Below are positions 56,894 through 64,000 of a stretch of DNA of 64,000 bases, in pieces. The DNA comes from Sulfurospirillum sp. UCH001. GTDB taxonomy: Bacteria > Campylobacterota > Campylobacteria > Campylobacterales > Sulfurospirillaceae. The stretch is taken from contig NZ_AP014723.1 in assembly GCF_001548035.1 (NCBI RefSeq), forward strand, positions 2,480,001 through 2,544,000. Direction: 5' to 3'. A model generated the notes under the pieces. The model saw only the letters and a list, made by a program, of their open reading frames with translations, was not told the origin of the DNA and did not search any database. A program made the position numbers and the translations under genes. Position 1 is the first letter of the stretch. Each line of letters opens with the position of its first letter.

Positions 56894-57003
56894 TTAACAC
56901 GTTTTTAAAGCAAAGCTCTAAAAACTAAGTTAACACTGGGTTTTCCTTGGCAGAATGCCCACGCACCTTTGGTGCTTTTGCCTCTTATGAGGCAGAATTT
57001 TTT
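56894..57003. repeat. Intergenic hairpin element, copy B
   Basis: Between the NFACT and glycerate kinase genes. TTAACACG, an imperfect TTAAAGC-AAA-GCTCTAA hairpin, a CTAAGTTAACACTGGG block, hairpin GCACC-TTT-GGTGC (56963-56975) and hairpin TGCCTC-TTAT-GAGGCA ending GAATTTTTT. It reaches into the glycerate kinase gene and supplies its last codons (NSAS) and stop. About 35 bp longer than copy A. A separate 7-bp hairpin GAGTTCT/AGAACTC lies just before it. Confidence 0.7.
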
Positions 57004-58130
57004 ATTAGTTTTATCAGTCTAAAAATCTCTTTTGTGCTCTGTTTGACAAGTTTTTCAGCCCGTGTTTTTTCCATCGCTTCTTCTAAGCTCATAGGATAAC
57101 GCATAATCGAAAACAGTGCATCCACCCCTTCATGCTCTTCGTGTTCATCCGCAATGCCACCACCTAGGGCAATCAACGGTACACCCGCACTCACACAACG
57201 TTTTGAAACGCCACTCAGTACTTTGCCCATGAGTGATTGTTTATCAATACGGCCTTCCCCTGTGATAACAAGCGTAGCATCCTTAAGATGAGCATCAAAC
57301 CCGATCTGATCTAAAATAATCTCAATACCAGAGCGAAGTTTTGCATTCAAAAAGGCTTGCATACCGCCACCCATACCACCTGCGGCACCAGAGCCTGCAT
57401 TGTGTGCCACATCTTTATCTAGTTTATGTTTCAACACCTCTGTAAAATGCTTCATGCCAGCATCGAGGCGTTCTATCATCACGGCATCTGCCCCTTTTTG
57501 CCCTGCATAAATATGTGCTGAACCTCGTGGTCCATACATCACATTATCGACATCGCACGCCACTATAAATTCACACGCTTTAAGCTCTTTATCGACATGG
57601 CTTTCATCGATACGATGCACTTTTTCCAGTATTTCACCACCAAAACCAAGCTCATGACCTTCTTTGTCAAAAAAACGATACCCCAAGGCTTGCATCATTC
57701 CCAAGGCTGCATCATTGGTCGCACTGCCACCAATACCCACGATAAAGGTACGGCACCCATGCTTCATGGCATCTTTCACAAGCTCTCCCACACCAAACGT
57801 TGTGGTAATAAGAGGATTGCGTTTTTCATAGGGAACTAAGGGAAGTCCTGCCACTTGCGCCATCTCGATCACGGCTGTTTTTTCATCTTCTAAAATACCA
57901 TATTGTGCGTCTATGGGTTGCATAAGAGGGTCATGCACACTGCATGTCATAATCTTACCTGGGATATTTTGCATAATGGCAGAAAGCATTCCCTCGCCGC
58001 CATCGGCAATGTAGCATGCTTGTACAACAGCTTCTTGGTAAACCTCTTTAATGCCCTCTTCTATCCATGCAGAGAGTTCTTGTGAACTCGCACACCCTTT
58101 AAATGAATCGATCGCCAATACTATTTTCAT
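56985..58130 (-). CDS. Glycerate 2-kinase (GarK/GlxK type)
   Basis: 381-residue type I glycerate kinase, phosphorylating D-glycerate to 2- or 3-phosphoglycerate. Family sequence: IVLAIDSFKGCASSQELSAW at the start, CYIADGGEGMLSAI, TFIVGIGGSATNDAALGMMQALGY (ATP loop, seen in parts) and ALGGGIADEHEE. It overlaps ogt by 4 bp. The C-terminus ends within repeat element copy B. No other glycerate or glyoxylate genes are near; eno at 38.4 kb would use its product. Confidence 0.92.
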   Translation of the reverse strand: MKIVLAIDSFKGCASSQELSAWIEEGIKEVYQEAVVQACYIADGGEGMLSAIMQNIPGKIMTCSVHDPLMQPIDAQYGILEDEKTAVIEMAQVAGLPLVPYEKRNPLITTTFGVGELVKDAMKHGCRTFIVGIGGSATNDAALGMMQALGYRFFDKEGHELGFGGEILEKVHRIDESHVDKELKACEFIVACDVDNVMYGPRGSAHIYAGQKGADAVMIERLDAGMKHFTEVLKHKLDKDVAHNAGSGAAGGMGGGMQAFLNAKLRSGIEIILDQIGFDAHLKDATLVITGEGRIDKQSLMGKVLSGVSKRCVSAGVPLIALGGGIADEHEEHEGVDALFSIMRYPMSLEEAMEKTRAEKLVKQSTKEIFRLIKLIKNSAS

Positions 58131-58582
58131 CGATATTTTTGCTCCAATGCCAATAAATACTCTTTACGCCACAGTCCACCACTATAACCTCCAATGCCCC
58201 CATCTTTGGCAATCACACGATGACACGGAATGACAATCGCAATTTTATTTTTACCATTAGCATTTGCAACTGCACGTGTGGCTTTGGGGTGCTTGAGAAG
58301 CTCTGCTTCACGACTATAAGAAACCGTCTCACCGTATGGGATACTTCGCAGCACATTCCATACACTCTCTTGAAAGAGCGTACCTTTAGGGTGCAATGGA
58401 ACACTAAAAGTTTTGAGATTGCCCGCGAAATAAGCTTCTAACTCTTTCTTTAACAGCTCAATATGTGGATTTGAGCCTTTTACTACTTCGCCACTATCAT
58501 CAAAATCAAGAGCGCAAATACCACGTTCATCTGCAGAGATCAGAAGAATTCCAATAGGAGAAGGAAATGTACATTGAACCAT
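58127..58582 (-). CDS. ogt: Methylated-DNA--protein-cysteine methyltransferase
   Basis: Suicide repair enzyme that removes methyl groups from O6-methylguanine. 151 residues. The active-site motif IVIPCHRVIAKDGGIGGYSGG carries the acceptor Cys in PCHRV. The upstream VSYSREAELLKHPKATRAVANANGKNK is the helix-turn-helix with the Arg finger (RAVANAN). No Ada-type N-terminal domain is present. First in a two-gene unit with glycerate kinase. Confidence 0.95.
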   Translation of the reverse strand: MVQCTFPSPIGILLISADERGICALDFDDSGEVVKGSNPHIELLKKELEAYFAGNLKTFSVPLHPKGTLFQESVWNVLRSIPYGETVSYSREAELLKHPKATRAVANANGKNKIAIVIPCHRVIAKDGGIGGYSGGLWRKEYLLALEQKYR

Positions 58583-58745
58583 GGTTAACTCCTTAGTTTT
58601 TTAGCCATGCAGACACTATTTTACATGTTATCATTGAGAGACATCTCTTGTAAGAATAATTTTTTTATTATATCCTCATTTGCACAGTTTTTAAACACCA
58701 AATTGGATACAAAGCGTGATATCATTTTCATCAAGGAGCAAGCAC

Positions 58746-59147
58746 ATGACACATCTCTTTACGTATGGATCATTAATGTTTGAGGACGTCTGGAACAGAC
58801 TGGTTAGAGGAAATTATCTCTCGCAAAAAGCAACCTTAATGGGTTATGCTAGACGTTCTGTTAAAAATGATGAATACCCCGTTATTTTCCAAGCCGATGA
58901 GCTTGTTGAAGGGGTTGTTTATTACGATATAAACGAGGAAGATATGATCACTCTTGATGCTTTTGAAGGCGAGTATTACGAGCGTAAAGAGGTGGAGCTT
59001 CTGGTTAAAAATGAGCCCGTACACGCATGTGTTTATGTTTTAAAAGAGCACTATTTTGACATCATAGACCCTAAGCCTTGGAGCGAAGCACATTTTGCAA
59101 CCGAAGGCATTAAACGCTTTTTGGCTAACTACAAAGGATTTGCATAA
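58746..59147 (+). CDS. Gamma-glutamylcyclotransferase-like (AIG2/GGCT fold) protein
   Basis: 133 residues from the ATG at 58746, with AAGGAG 7 nt upstream; an upstream in-frame start is not supported. The GGCT-fold substrate loop HLFTYGSLMFEDVW (YGSL) is at the N-terminus, and the catalytic Glu lies in LDAFEGEYYERKEV. Members cyclise gamma-glutamyl amines or act on related amides. Stands alone, divergent from ogt. Substrate unknown. Confidence 0.82.
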   Translation: MTHLFTYGSLMFEDVWNRLVRGNYLSQKATLMGYARRSVKNDEYPVIFQADELVEGVVYYDINEEDMITLDAFEGEYYERKEVELLVKNEPVHACVYVLKEHYFDIIDPKPWSEAHFATEGIKRFLANYKGFA

Positions 59148-59216
59148 GTCATTGTGATTGAGTATTTTTACTATTTTTTTGTACAATTCACCTATACAGA
59201 TGGATAAGGTGGATCA

Positions 59217-59831
59217 ATGCTAAATTTACACGATTTTGAATTTGCCAAATCTTTAAATGCTGAAGAGTTTGATTATCTTCAAAAGCATGCCAAACGAGTG
59301 ACTATTCCTAAAAATACTATTCTTTTTTATCAAGAAGACATTTGCAAAGATATTTTGCTGCTTGGCAAAGGGGAAGTTGAACTTTTTATGTATGGTGAAA
59401 ATGATAAAAAAATCCCACTCTATGCCTTGAAAGAAGGCGAACAGTGTGTGATCAATACATCAAGCACTATCTCCCAGACCCCTGCAATTGGTACTGCACA
59501 CAGCCTAAGCGACATAGAGGGTTGGCTGATTAGCGAAGAAGTTGTGAAGCATCTTATGCATCGCTCTCCTACATACCTCAATTATGTTTTTTCCCTTTTT
59601 ACCATCAAACTTGACGCGCTAGCTACATTGATTCAAGATATTAAGTTTAAAAAGCTCGACAGTCGCATCTTAGAGTGGCTACACACCCATCCTTCCAATA
59701 TTGTTCAAGCCACGCATGAAGAAATTGCAGAAGCACTCGGAACTTCGCGTGTTGTTGTGAGTCGTGTCCTGAAAGATTTAGAAAAACAAAATCTGCTTAA
59801 ACTTCACCGCAAAGAAATTGAAATTCTGTAA
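59217..59831 (+). CDS. Crp/Fnr-family transcriptional regulator
   Basis: 204 residues. The cNMP-binding-like beta-roll occupies about residues 1-115 (KNTILFYQEDICKDILLLGKG), the dimer helix is at about 120-150, and the winged helix-turn-helix is at the C-terminus (THEEIAEALGTSRVVVSRVL). It lacks the N-terminal cysteine cluster of FNR, so it is not an oxygen-sensing iron-sulfur FNR. It may be an Nnr/NssR-like or heme-free redox regulator. A GTAAC-N4-GTTAC palindrome just downstream, in front of the next gene, is a probable binding site. Confidence 0.85.
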   Translation: MLNLHDFEFAKSLNAEEFDYLQKHAKRVTIPKNTILFYQEDICKDILLLGKGEVELFMYGENDKKIPLYALKEGEQCVINTSSTISQTPAIGTAHSLSDIEGWLISEEVVKHLMHRSPTYLNYVFSLFTIKLDALATLIQDIKFKKLDSRILEWLHTHPSNIVQATHEEIAEALGTSRVVVSRVLKDLEKQNLLKLHRKEIEIL

Positions 59832-59838
59832 CACTTTT

Positions 59839-59852
59839 GTAACGTATGTTAC
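59839..59852 (+). promoter_or_regulatory. Probable Crp/Fnr-type operator
   Basis: Perfect inverted repeat GTAAC-GTAT-GTTAC. Its centre (59845.5) is about 42 bp before the start point predicted from the TATAAT at 59876-59881, the usual class II activator position. Similar to the TTAAC-N4-GTTAA site I recall for C. jejuni NssR. Confidence 0.6.
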
Positions 59853-59875
59853 TGACAAATAAAGCTTTTTTATTT

Positions 59876-59881
59876 TATAAT
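59876..59881 (+). promoter_or_regulatory. -10 box for the DUF2892 gene
   Basis: Perfect TATAAT, 27 nt before the ATG at 59909; the position of a -35 box is taken by the GTAAC-N4-GTTAC palindrome, suggesting activator-dependent transcription. Confidence 0.6.
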
Positions 59882-59908
59882 AACCAAAATCAAAATAAGG
59901 AGTTTACC

Positions 59909-60136
59909 ATGAAATGTAATGTGGGAAAAACAGACAGAATGCTTCGTGCTATCGCAGGCGTTGCCGTTATTATTTTAGGGGTTATTTTTAACAGTTGGTT
60001 TGGCATTATCGGTGTGGTGTTATTAGGAACATCCCTGTTCCGCTTTTGTCCAGCGTACCTTCCATTTTCCATCGATACATCTAAAAATGATGAGAGCGGA
60101 TCATGCGGTAGCGGCGGTTGTGGCTGCGGTAGATAA
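59909..60136 (+). CDS. DUF2892 membrane protein with Cys-rich tail
   Basis: 75 residues from the ATG at 59909, with AAGGAG 6 nt upstream; an upstream ATG at 59846 lies inside the operator and is rejected. It begins MKCNVGKTDRMLRAIAG, the hallmark of the DUF2892 (YgaP transmembrane-like) family. Two hydrophobic helices (AVIILGVIF and GIIGVVLLGTSLF) lead to FRFCPAYLPF. The tail ends SCGSGGCGCGR, a cysteine-rich metal- or persulfide-binding-like stretch. Probably activated by the neighbouring Crp/Fnr regulator. In YgaP-like proteins this domain is linked to rhodanese sulfur transfer; here it stands alone. Confidence 0.82.
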   Translation: MKCNVGKTDRMLRAIAGVAVIILGVIFNSWFGIIGVVLLGTSLFRFCPAYLPFSIDTSKNDESGSCGSGGCGCGR

Positions 60137-60146
60137 CCTTCCTTTT

Positions 60147-60186
60147 AGTTGCCCGTTTTGGGCAACTCCTTTCCTCTTTTTTTTTC
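60147..60186 (+). terminator. Strong intrinsic terminator after the DUF2892 gene
   Basis: 8-bp stem AGTTGCCC/GGGCAACT, loop GTTTT, followed by CCTTTCCTC and a run of nine T. It isolates the small gene from leuC. Confidence 0.9.
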
Positions 60187-60241
60187 TTAAACCTTTTTTT
60201 GCTAAAATACCCGTATTTTACATGTACATAAAAGGCATACC

Positions 60242-61507
60242 ATGGGACAAACCATCACTGAAAAGATTTTTAGCGACCACGTGGGTCACGCAGTTCATGC
60301 GGGTGAGATTATTAAATGTAAGATCGATATGGTTATCGGTAATGACATTACAACTCCTATTTCGATTAAAGCGTTTGAAGAGAGCGGTGCAACGAAGCTT
60401 GCAAATCCTGATGGTTTTAGTATCGTCATGGATCACTATATTCCCGCGAAAGATATTGCAAGTGCCAACCAAGCTAAGATCAGTCGTGAATTTGCCTACA
60501 AACATGACCTAAAGCACTATTTTGATGAAAAAGATATGGGTATCGAGCATGCGCTTTTGCCCGAAAAAGGGCTTGTAGTACCAGGCGATGTTATCATTGG
60601 TGCAGACTCACACACCTGTACACATGGTGCCTTAGGCGCTTTTTCAACAGGTATGGGCTCAACAGACCTTGCTTTTGCCATGATCACAGGAGAGAACTGG
60701 TTTAAAGTTCCAGAATCCATCAAAGTTGTTTTCACCGGTAAACCAAAACAACATGTGTATGGAAAAGACCTTATCTTAGAGGTTATTCGTATTCTTGGTG
60801 TTGATGGGGCATTGTACCGTACCCTTGAATTTACAGGTGACACCATTAACTATCTTAGCATGGATGATCGTTTTTCACTCTGTAATATGGCAATTGAAGC
60901 GGGTGCAAAAAGTGGTATTGTTGCCGTTGATGAAACAACCAAAGCATTTTTAAAAGATAAAAATCTTGCACGTGAACCAAAATTCTTCTACTCAGATGAC
61001 GATGCGCAGTACATGCAAGTGCTTCACATCGATGTAGCAAACCTTGATCCTGTGATTGCATATCCATTTTTACCATCCAATGGTAAGTCCATTAATCAAG
61101 CAGTCAAAGATGATTTGAGTATCGATCAAGTCTTTATCGGAAGCTGTACCAATGGCCGCTTAGAAGATCTTCGCATTGCAGCAAGCATTCTAAAAGGTCG
61201 TAAAGTCGCACGTAAAACACGTCTTATCATCACTCCTGCAACGCAAAAAATCTCCTTACAAGCACAAAAAGAGGGTTTAGTAGATATCTTCGTTGAAGCA
61301 GGCGCAGTTTTCAGTAACCCAACATGTGGTGCATGTTTAGGCGGTTATATGGGCATCTTAGGTGAAGGTGAGCGTTGTGTTTCTACAACCAACCGAAACT
61401 TTGTAGGACGTATGGGTGCAAGAACCAGTGAAATCTATCTTGCAAACTCTGCCGTAGCAGCTGCAAGTGCTGTTATGGGTAAAATCACTGATCCAAGAAC
61501 ACTCTAA
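60242..61507 (+). CDS. leuC: 3-isopropylmalate dehydratase large subunit
   Basis: Aconitase-family iron-sulfur enzyme in leucine synthesis. 421 residues, the shorter LeuC type also seen in archaea, not the 466-residue E. coli type. Cluster ligands: the Cys in FIGSCTNGRLEDLR and the two in NPTCGACLGGYMG; GADSHTCTHGALGAFSTGMG is a further signature. Related homoaconitases have a similar length, so leucine specificity is inferred. The small subunit leuD is not next to it; mobA follows with a 1-bp overlap (TAATG). Confidence 0.92.
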   Translation: MGQTITEKIFSDHVGHAVHAGEIIKCKIDMVIGNDITTPISIKAFEESGATKLANPDGFSIVMDHYIPAKDIASANQAKISREFAYKHDLKHYFDEKDMGIEHALLPEKGLVVPGDVIIGADSHTCTHGALGAFSTGMGSTDLAFAMITGENWFKVPESIKVVFTGKPKQHVYGKDLILEVIRILGVDGALYRTLEFTGDTINYLSMDDRFSLCNMAIEAGAKSGIVAVDETTKAFLKDKNLAREPKFFYSDDDAQYMQVLHIDVANLDPVIAYPFLPSNGKSINQAVKDDLSIDQVFIGSCTNGRLEDLRIAASILKGRKVARKTRLIITPATQKISLQAQKEGLVDIFVEAGAVFSNPTCGACLGGYMGILGEGERCVSTTNRNFVGRMGARTSEIYLANSAVAAASAVMGKITDPRTL

Positions 61508-62082
61508 TGCCTTTTATCCCACTGCCTTTAGTTATCGTTGCCGGTGGGAAAAGCTCACGCATGGGAAGCGACAAAGCGTTGCTTCCCTTTGGTGAGTTTA
61601 AAACGTTGACTCAGTTTCAACTCCACAGACTCAAACCCTATTTTTCAAGCATTCATGTCAGCAGTAAAAGCAAAGAAAAATTTGATTTTGATGCCTCATT
61701 TATTGAAGATAGCTCAAAGTACAGTGAACATTCACCGCTGGTTGCCTTACTTTCTATTTTGGAATTTTTTAAGACACCTGTATGTGTGCTTAGTGTGGAC
61801 ACGCCTTTTGTAACACCTGAAATTTTTGAAAAACTCTATGAAAATTTTGAAGAAAATGATGATGCGATTATTGCGACATCACCTTGTTCATCACATCAAT
61901 TATGTGCCATTTATGCACCTTCTATTTCAGAAACTATTCGTACACAACTCTCTAAAAATGAACATAAAATCCGTTTAGTGCTTGACCAAAGTCGTACAAA
62001 GCAAATTGTATTTGAAAAAGATGAGCCATTTTTAAACCTCAACCATCCGCACGAATATGAAAAAGCACAGGAACTTTTATGA
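61507..62082 (+). CDS. mobA: Molybdenum cofactor guanylyltransferase
   Basis: Attaches GMP to molybdopterin to form the MGD cofactor used by DMSO-reductase-family enzymes such as nitrate, formate and thiosulfate/polysulfide oxidoreductases, which are common in Sulfurospirillum. 191 residues. The N-terminal nucleotide motif IVAGGKSSRMGSDKALLPFG is complete, and CVLSVDTPFVTPEIF has the metal-binding Asp. It lies between leuC and an EAL-domain gene with overlaps of 1 and 4 bp. Confidence 0.94.
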   Translation: MPFIPLPLVIVAGGKSSRMGSDKALLPFGEFKTLTQFQLHRLKPYFSSIHVSSKSKEKFDFDASFIEDSSKYSEHSPLVALLSILEFFKTPVCVLSVDTPFVTPEIFEKLYENFEENDDAIIATSPCSSHQLCAIYAPSISETIRTQLSKNEHKIRLVLDQSRTKQIVFEKDEPFLNLNHPHEYEKAQELL

Positions 62083-63248
62083 TCGACGCTCTGACCAAAA
62101 TCTCCTCTTTTGGTGCTTTTGAAGCAAAATTGCTCACGTGTAAAAGCCCCAAGCTTTTTCTTGTCGATATTAAGCAATTTCAACGTATTAATCTTGAACA
62201 TGGTGATGAGGGCGGGAACTTTGTGTTATGTGCTTTTTCGATGACACTTCAAAGCTTTGCAAAAGCTAACGATATGGAAGTTTTTCGTATCCAAGATGAT
62301 AAATTCGCTCTTTTAATGGATACTCCTTTTGAGCTCTCCAAGATGGAACGTATCATCTTTGCTCTTAGTGATACCATTGAGCGCCTAAGCTATGCGTATC
62401 ATAACAGAGATATTAATGTCGAAGTACACATTGGAATTAGTTTTGATCATTTTGAACCACTCGTAAAAGCACAAAAAGCACTCTTAGTCGCAAAAGCAGA
62501 AAATCAACCTTTTGTTACCTATTCAGAGTTTGCCAATATCTTGATGAGTGAAAATGAAGAAGCGATAGAAAGCATGATGAAAAGTGCCATTGAAAGCGGG
62601 CAAATTGTACTTCACTTCCAATCCATTGTCGATCACAATAAACAACCTTTTTACTACGAAGCACTATTGCGTTTGGCATATCATCAAACACTCCAATCGC
62701 CAAAACTCTTTTTAAAAATCGCAAAAGAACGCCATTTTTATGACACACTTTTTGAAAGCATTGCAAACAAAGTCGCTGAATTTTCTGTTCAAACAGGCCT
62801 TCGTCTTGCACTGAATCTCACCGCGGAAGATCTTCTCGATGCACACCATGTTGATTATTTGAAAAACTGTTTTTCAGGTAAAAATATCGTTCTGGAAGTT
62901 TACTGTGAAAAAGACTCACAATTTGAGGCATTAAAAAAAGTCATGCTAGAGCTTAAACAAGCAGGGATTATGATAGCACTTGACAATGTCAAAACGCCAG
63001 CGCTTATCGAAGCATTTAAAGAGGGAATCATTGATGTTATTAAAGTCCATGGTGATCTTATTCGGAACTTTGCACTTGATGAAATAGCACAACGTACATG
63101 TCAAAAAATGGTTGAGTTAGCAAAGCAGAAAAAAATTCGTATCGTTGCTACACAACTTAATTCAAAAACAATTCTTGAGGCTGCTCGTAACCTTGATTTT
63201 GATCTTTTTCAAGGTTATATATTCGAGCAACCTCATACACTCGTGTAA
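62079..63248 (+). CDS. Degenerate GGDEF-EAL domain protein
   Basis: 389 residues with no transmembrane segment. The N-terminal GGDEF-like domain (about 1-145) has RIQDDKFALLMD where an active enzyme has GGDEF. The C-terminal EAL domain (about 160-389) keeps EALLRL, LALNLTAED and DVIKVHG. The catalytic DDFGTG motif has become LDNVKTP and the AEGVE Glu is replaced (VATQLN). It is therefore unlikely to hydrolyse c-di-GMP and may be a c-di-GMP receptor or protein-interaction module. It is coupled to mobA by a 4-bp overlap, an odd pairing. Confidence 0.82.
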   Translation: MIDALTKISSFGAFEAKLLTCKSPKLFLVDIKQFQRINLEHGDEGGNFVLCAFSMTLQSFAKANDMEVFRIQDDKFALLMDTPFELSKMERIIFALSDTIERLSYAYHNRDINVEVHIGISFDHFEPLVKAQKALLVAKAENQPFVTYSEFANILMSENEEAIESMMKSAIESGQIVLHFQSIVDHNKQPFYYEALLRLAYHQTLQSPKLFLKIAKERHFYDTLFESIANKVAEFSVQTGLRLALNLTAEDLLDAHHVDYLKNCFSGKNIVLEVYCEKDSQFEALKKVMLELKQAGIMIALDNVKTPALIEAFKEGIIDVIKVHGDLIRNFALDEIAQRTCQKMVELAKQKKIRIVATQLNSKTILEAARNLDFDLFQGYIFEQPHTLV

Positions 63249-63260
63249 TTTTTTATAAAA

Positions 63261-64000
63261 CTATTGATCTTGCGCGTAAACTAGGGATTCCTCAATTTTC
63301 GAAAACTCTACAATTTGAAGCCCCTTATGGTCTTTCATAAAGATTTGTGCGCTTTTGAAAGTTTTAAAAGGAATAAATTCTTTCCCCATAGGACCATAAA
63401 TATCACTTCCTACGACATAAAATGCTTTTTTACCATCAATCGCTTCTGCGGTATAATAATCACTTACCAAAATTGATAGCTCAGACTCTTTATGTTTTGT
63501 ATAATTGCCCCACTTAGAAGGATTATAATAAAACTTCAATAAATCTTTTACGCCATCAAATGCAAAATTGATCTGTTTACCATTTTCGGTATAACTCATA
63601 CGTGCAGCCCATTTTGGATATTTGTAAGCAAACATACCGCATACAGGGCATTTCTCATCTTTTTCGACATGAATCATTGTTTTATGGTCATGCTGTTCAT
63701 GTGTCTCTAGACGTACAATCTCCCATAAATAGAGTGCAACTGCTTGTAGCTCTTGCTCATTGACTTCACCACACACTTGTGTTTTTTTCACATTCACTTT
63801 AAGCTCAGCAATGGAATTAAAATCATGCAAATGAATCTTTTCTTTTTGACATTTTGCATTGTAAATTTTCTCACCCATAGGGTACATACCCTTTTGCTTT
63901 TTCTTAATAAACTCATCCACATCATCCGCTAAAGAAGCTCTTGCTTTAGCAAATGTCGCATCAAAGCCCATGACCTCACCACCGTTTTCTGAAGCAAATG
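63261..64000 (-). CDS. NosL-domain protein with heme-less cytochrome-like N-terminus (partial)
   Basis: At least 246 residues; the frame stays open to the right edge, so the true start lies outside (the ATG at 63969-63971 is probably internal). The C-terminal NosL domain has KCPVCGMFAYKYPKWAARM with the copper-binding CxxCGM-type motif, and FYVVGSDIYGPMGKEFIPF. NosL is a copper chaperone for nitrous oxide reductase. The N-terminal part (MYPMGEKIYNAKCQ ... ELQAVALYLWEIVR) reads like a class I cytochrome c but lacks CxxCH. It is convergent with the EAL gene. A nos cluster probably continues to the right. Confidence 0.8.
   Translation of the reverse strand, partial: FASENGGEVMGFDATFAKARASLADDVDEFIKKKQKGMYPMGEKIYNAKCQKEKIHLHDFNSIAELKVNVKKTQVCGEVNEQELQAVALYLWEIVRLETHEQHDHKTMIHVEKDEKCPVCGMFAYKYPKWAARMSYTENGKQINFAFDGVKDLLKFYYNPSKWGNYTKHKESELSILVSDYYTAEAIDGKKAFYVVGSDIYGPMGKEFIPFKTFKSAQIFMKDHKGLQIVEFSKIEESLVYAQDQ

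Overview
The window is about 64 kb of a moderately AT-rich chromosome from a member of the Campylobacterota (Epsilonproteobacteria), most likely Sulfurospirillum or a close relative. The evidence is an epsilon-type flagellin, a complete pseudaminic acid (pse) pathway with a Maf protein, futalosine-pathway menaquinone genes (mqnA, mqnD), a short BioB, NosL-related sequence at the right edge, and gene orders that I recall from Campylobacter jejuni: upp-malic enzyme-gltX-SurA-like-accC-accB-dcd-pseB, topA-bioB-gltA, recA-eno-ftsB-like, fliQ-murB, and dxr-cdsA-small protein-NFACT. Coding density is very high. No intergenic gap exceeds about 210 bp, and I see no rRNA, tRNA, CRISPR array, insertion sequence or prophage.

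Layout. 1-4.1 kb: an ABC exporter cut by the left edge, a DUF411/cytochrome c pair, an MreB paralogue and TerC. 4.1-13 kb: housekeeping metabolism (mqnA, gdhA, upp, malic enzyme, gltX, SurA-like chaperone, accC/accB, dcd). 13-17.4 kb: a GNAT enzyme, a membrane protein, an RlmI-like methyltransferase, an alpha/beta hydrolase, a small methyltransferase and a FlaC-like short flagellin. 17.5-30.3 kb: one long plus-strand flagellar glycosylation operon. pseB-C-F-G-H-I is followed by a putative glycosyltransferase, a Gfo/Idh/MocA oxidoreductase, a DegT aminotransferase, a FemAB-like acyltransferase, two methyltransferases and Maf. It meets, convergently, an 806-residue flagellin with a sigma-28 promoter.

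33-44.6 kb: topA, bioB, gltA, the recA-eno-ftsB-like-AMIN operon, mqnD-fliQ-murB, tsaD and an M15-type peptidase. 44.6-54 kb: a GGDEF/EAL sensor, an FmdE-like protein, a TehB-like methyltransferase, a lipoprotein/phosphoesterase pair, an alanine symporter and a uracil/xanthine permease. 53.2-58.6 kb: dxr, cdsA, an acidic small protein, NFACT, glycerate kinase and ogt, with a repeated hairpin-rich intergenic element between them. 58.7-64 kb: a gamma-glutamylcyclotransferase-like protein, a Crp/Fnr regulator with a probable target gene directly downstream, leuC-mobA-EAL, and a NosL-domain gene cut by the right edge.

The main biological theme is the flagellum and its sugar coat. The pse operon makes CMP-pseudaminic acid, the following genes probably modify or diversify the sugar, Maf transfers it, and the acceptor is the adjacent large flagellin. 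Its central part is a long run of hexapeptide-like repeats. Other points of interest are the dispersed two-copy intergenic element, a class II-type Crp/Fnr site, a catalytically degenerate EAL protein, and hairpin terminators built across stop codons.
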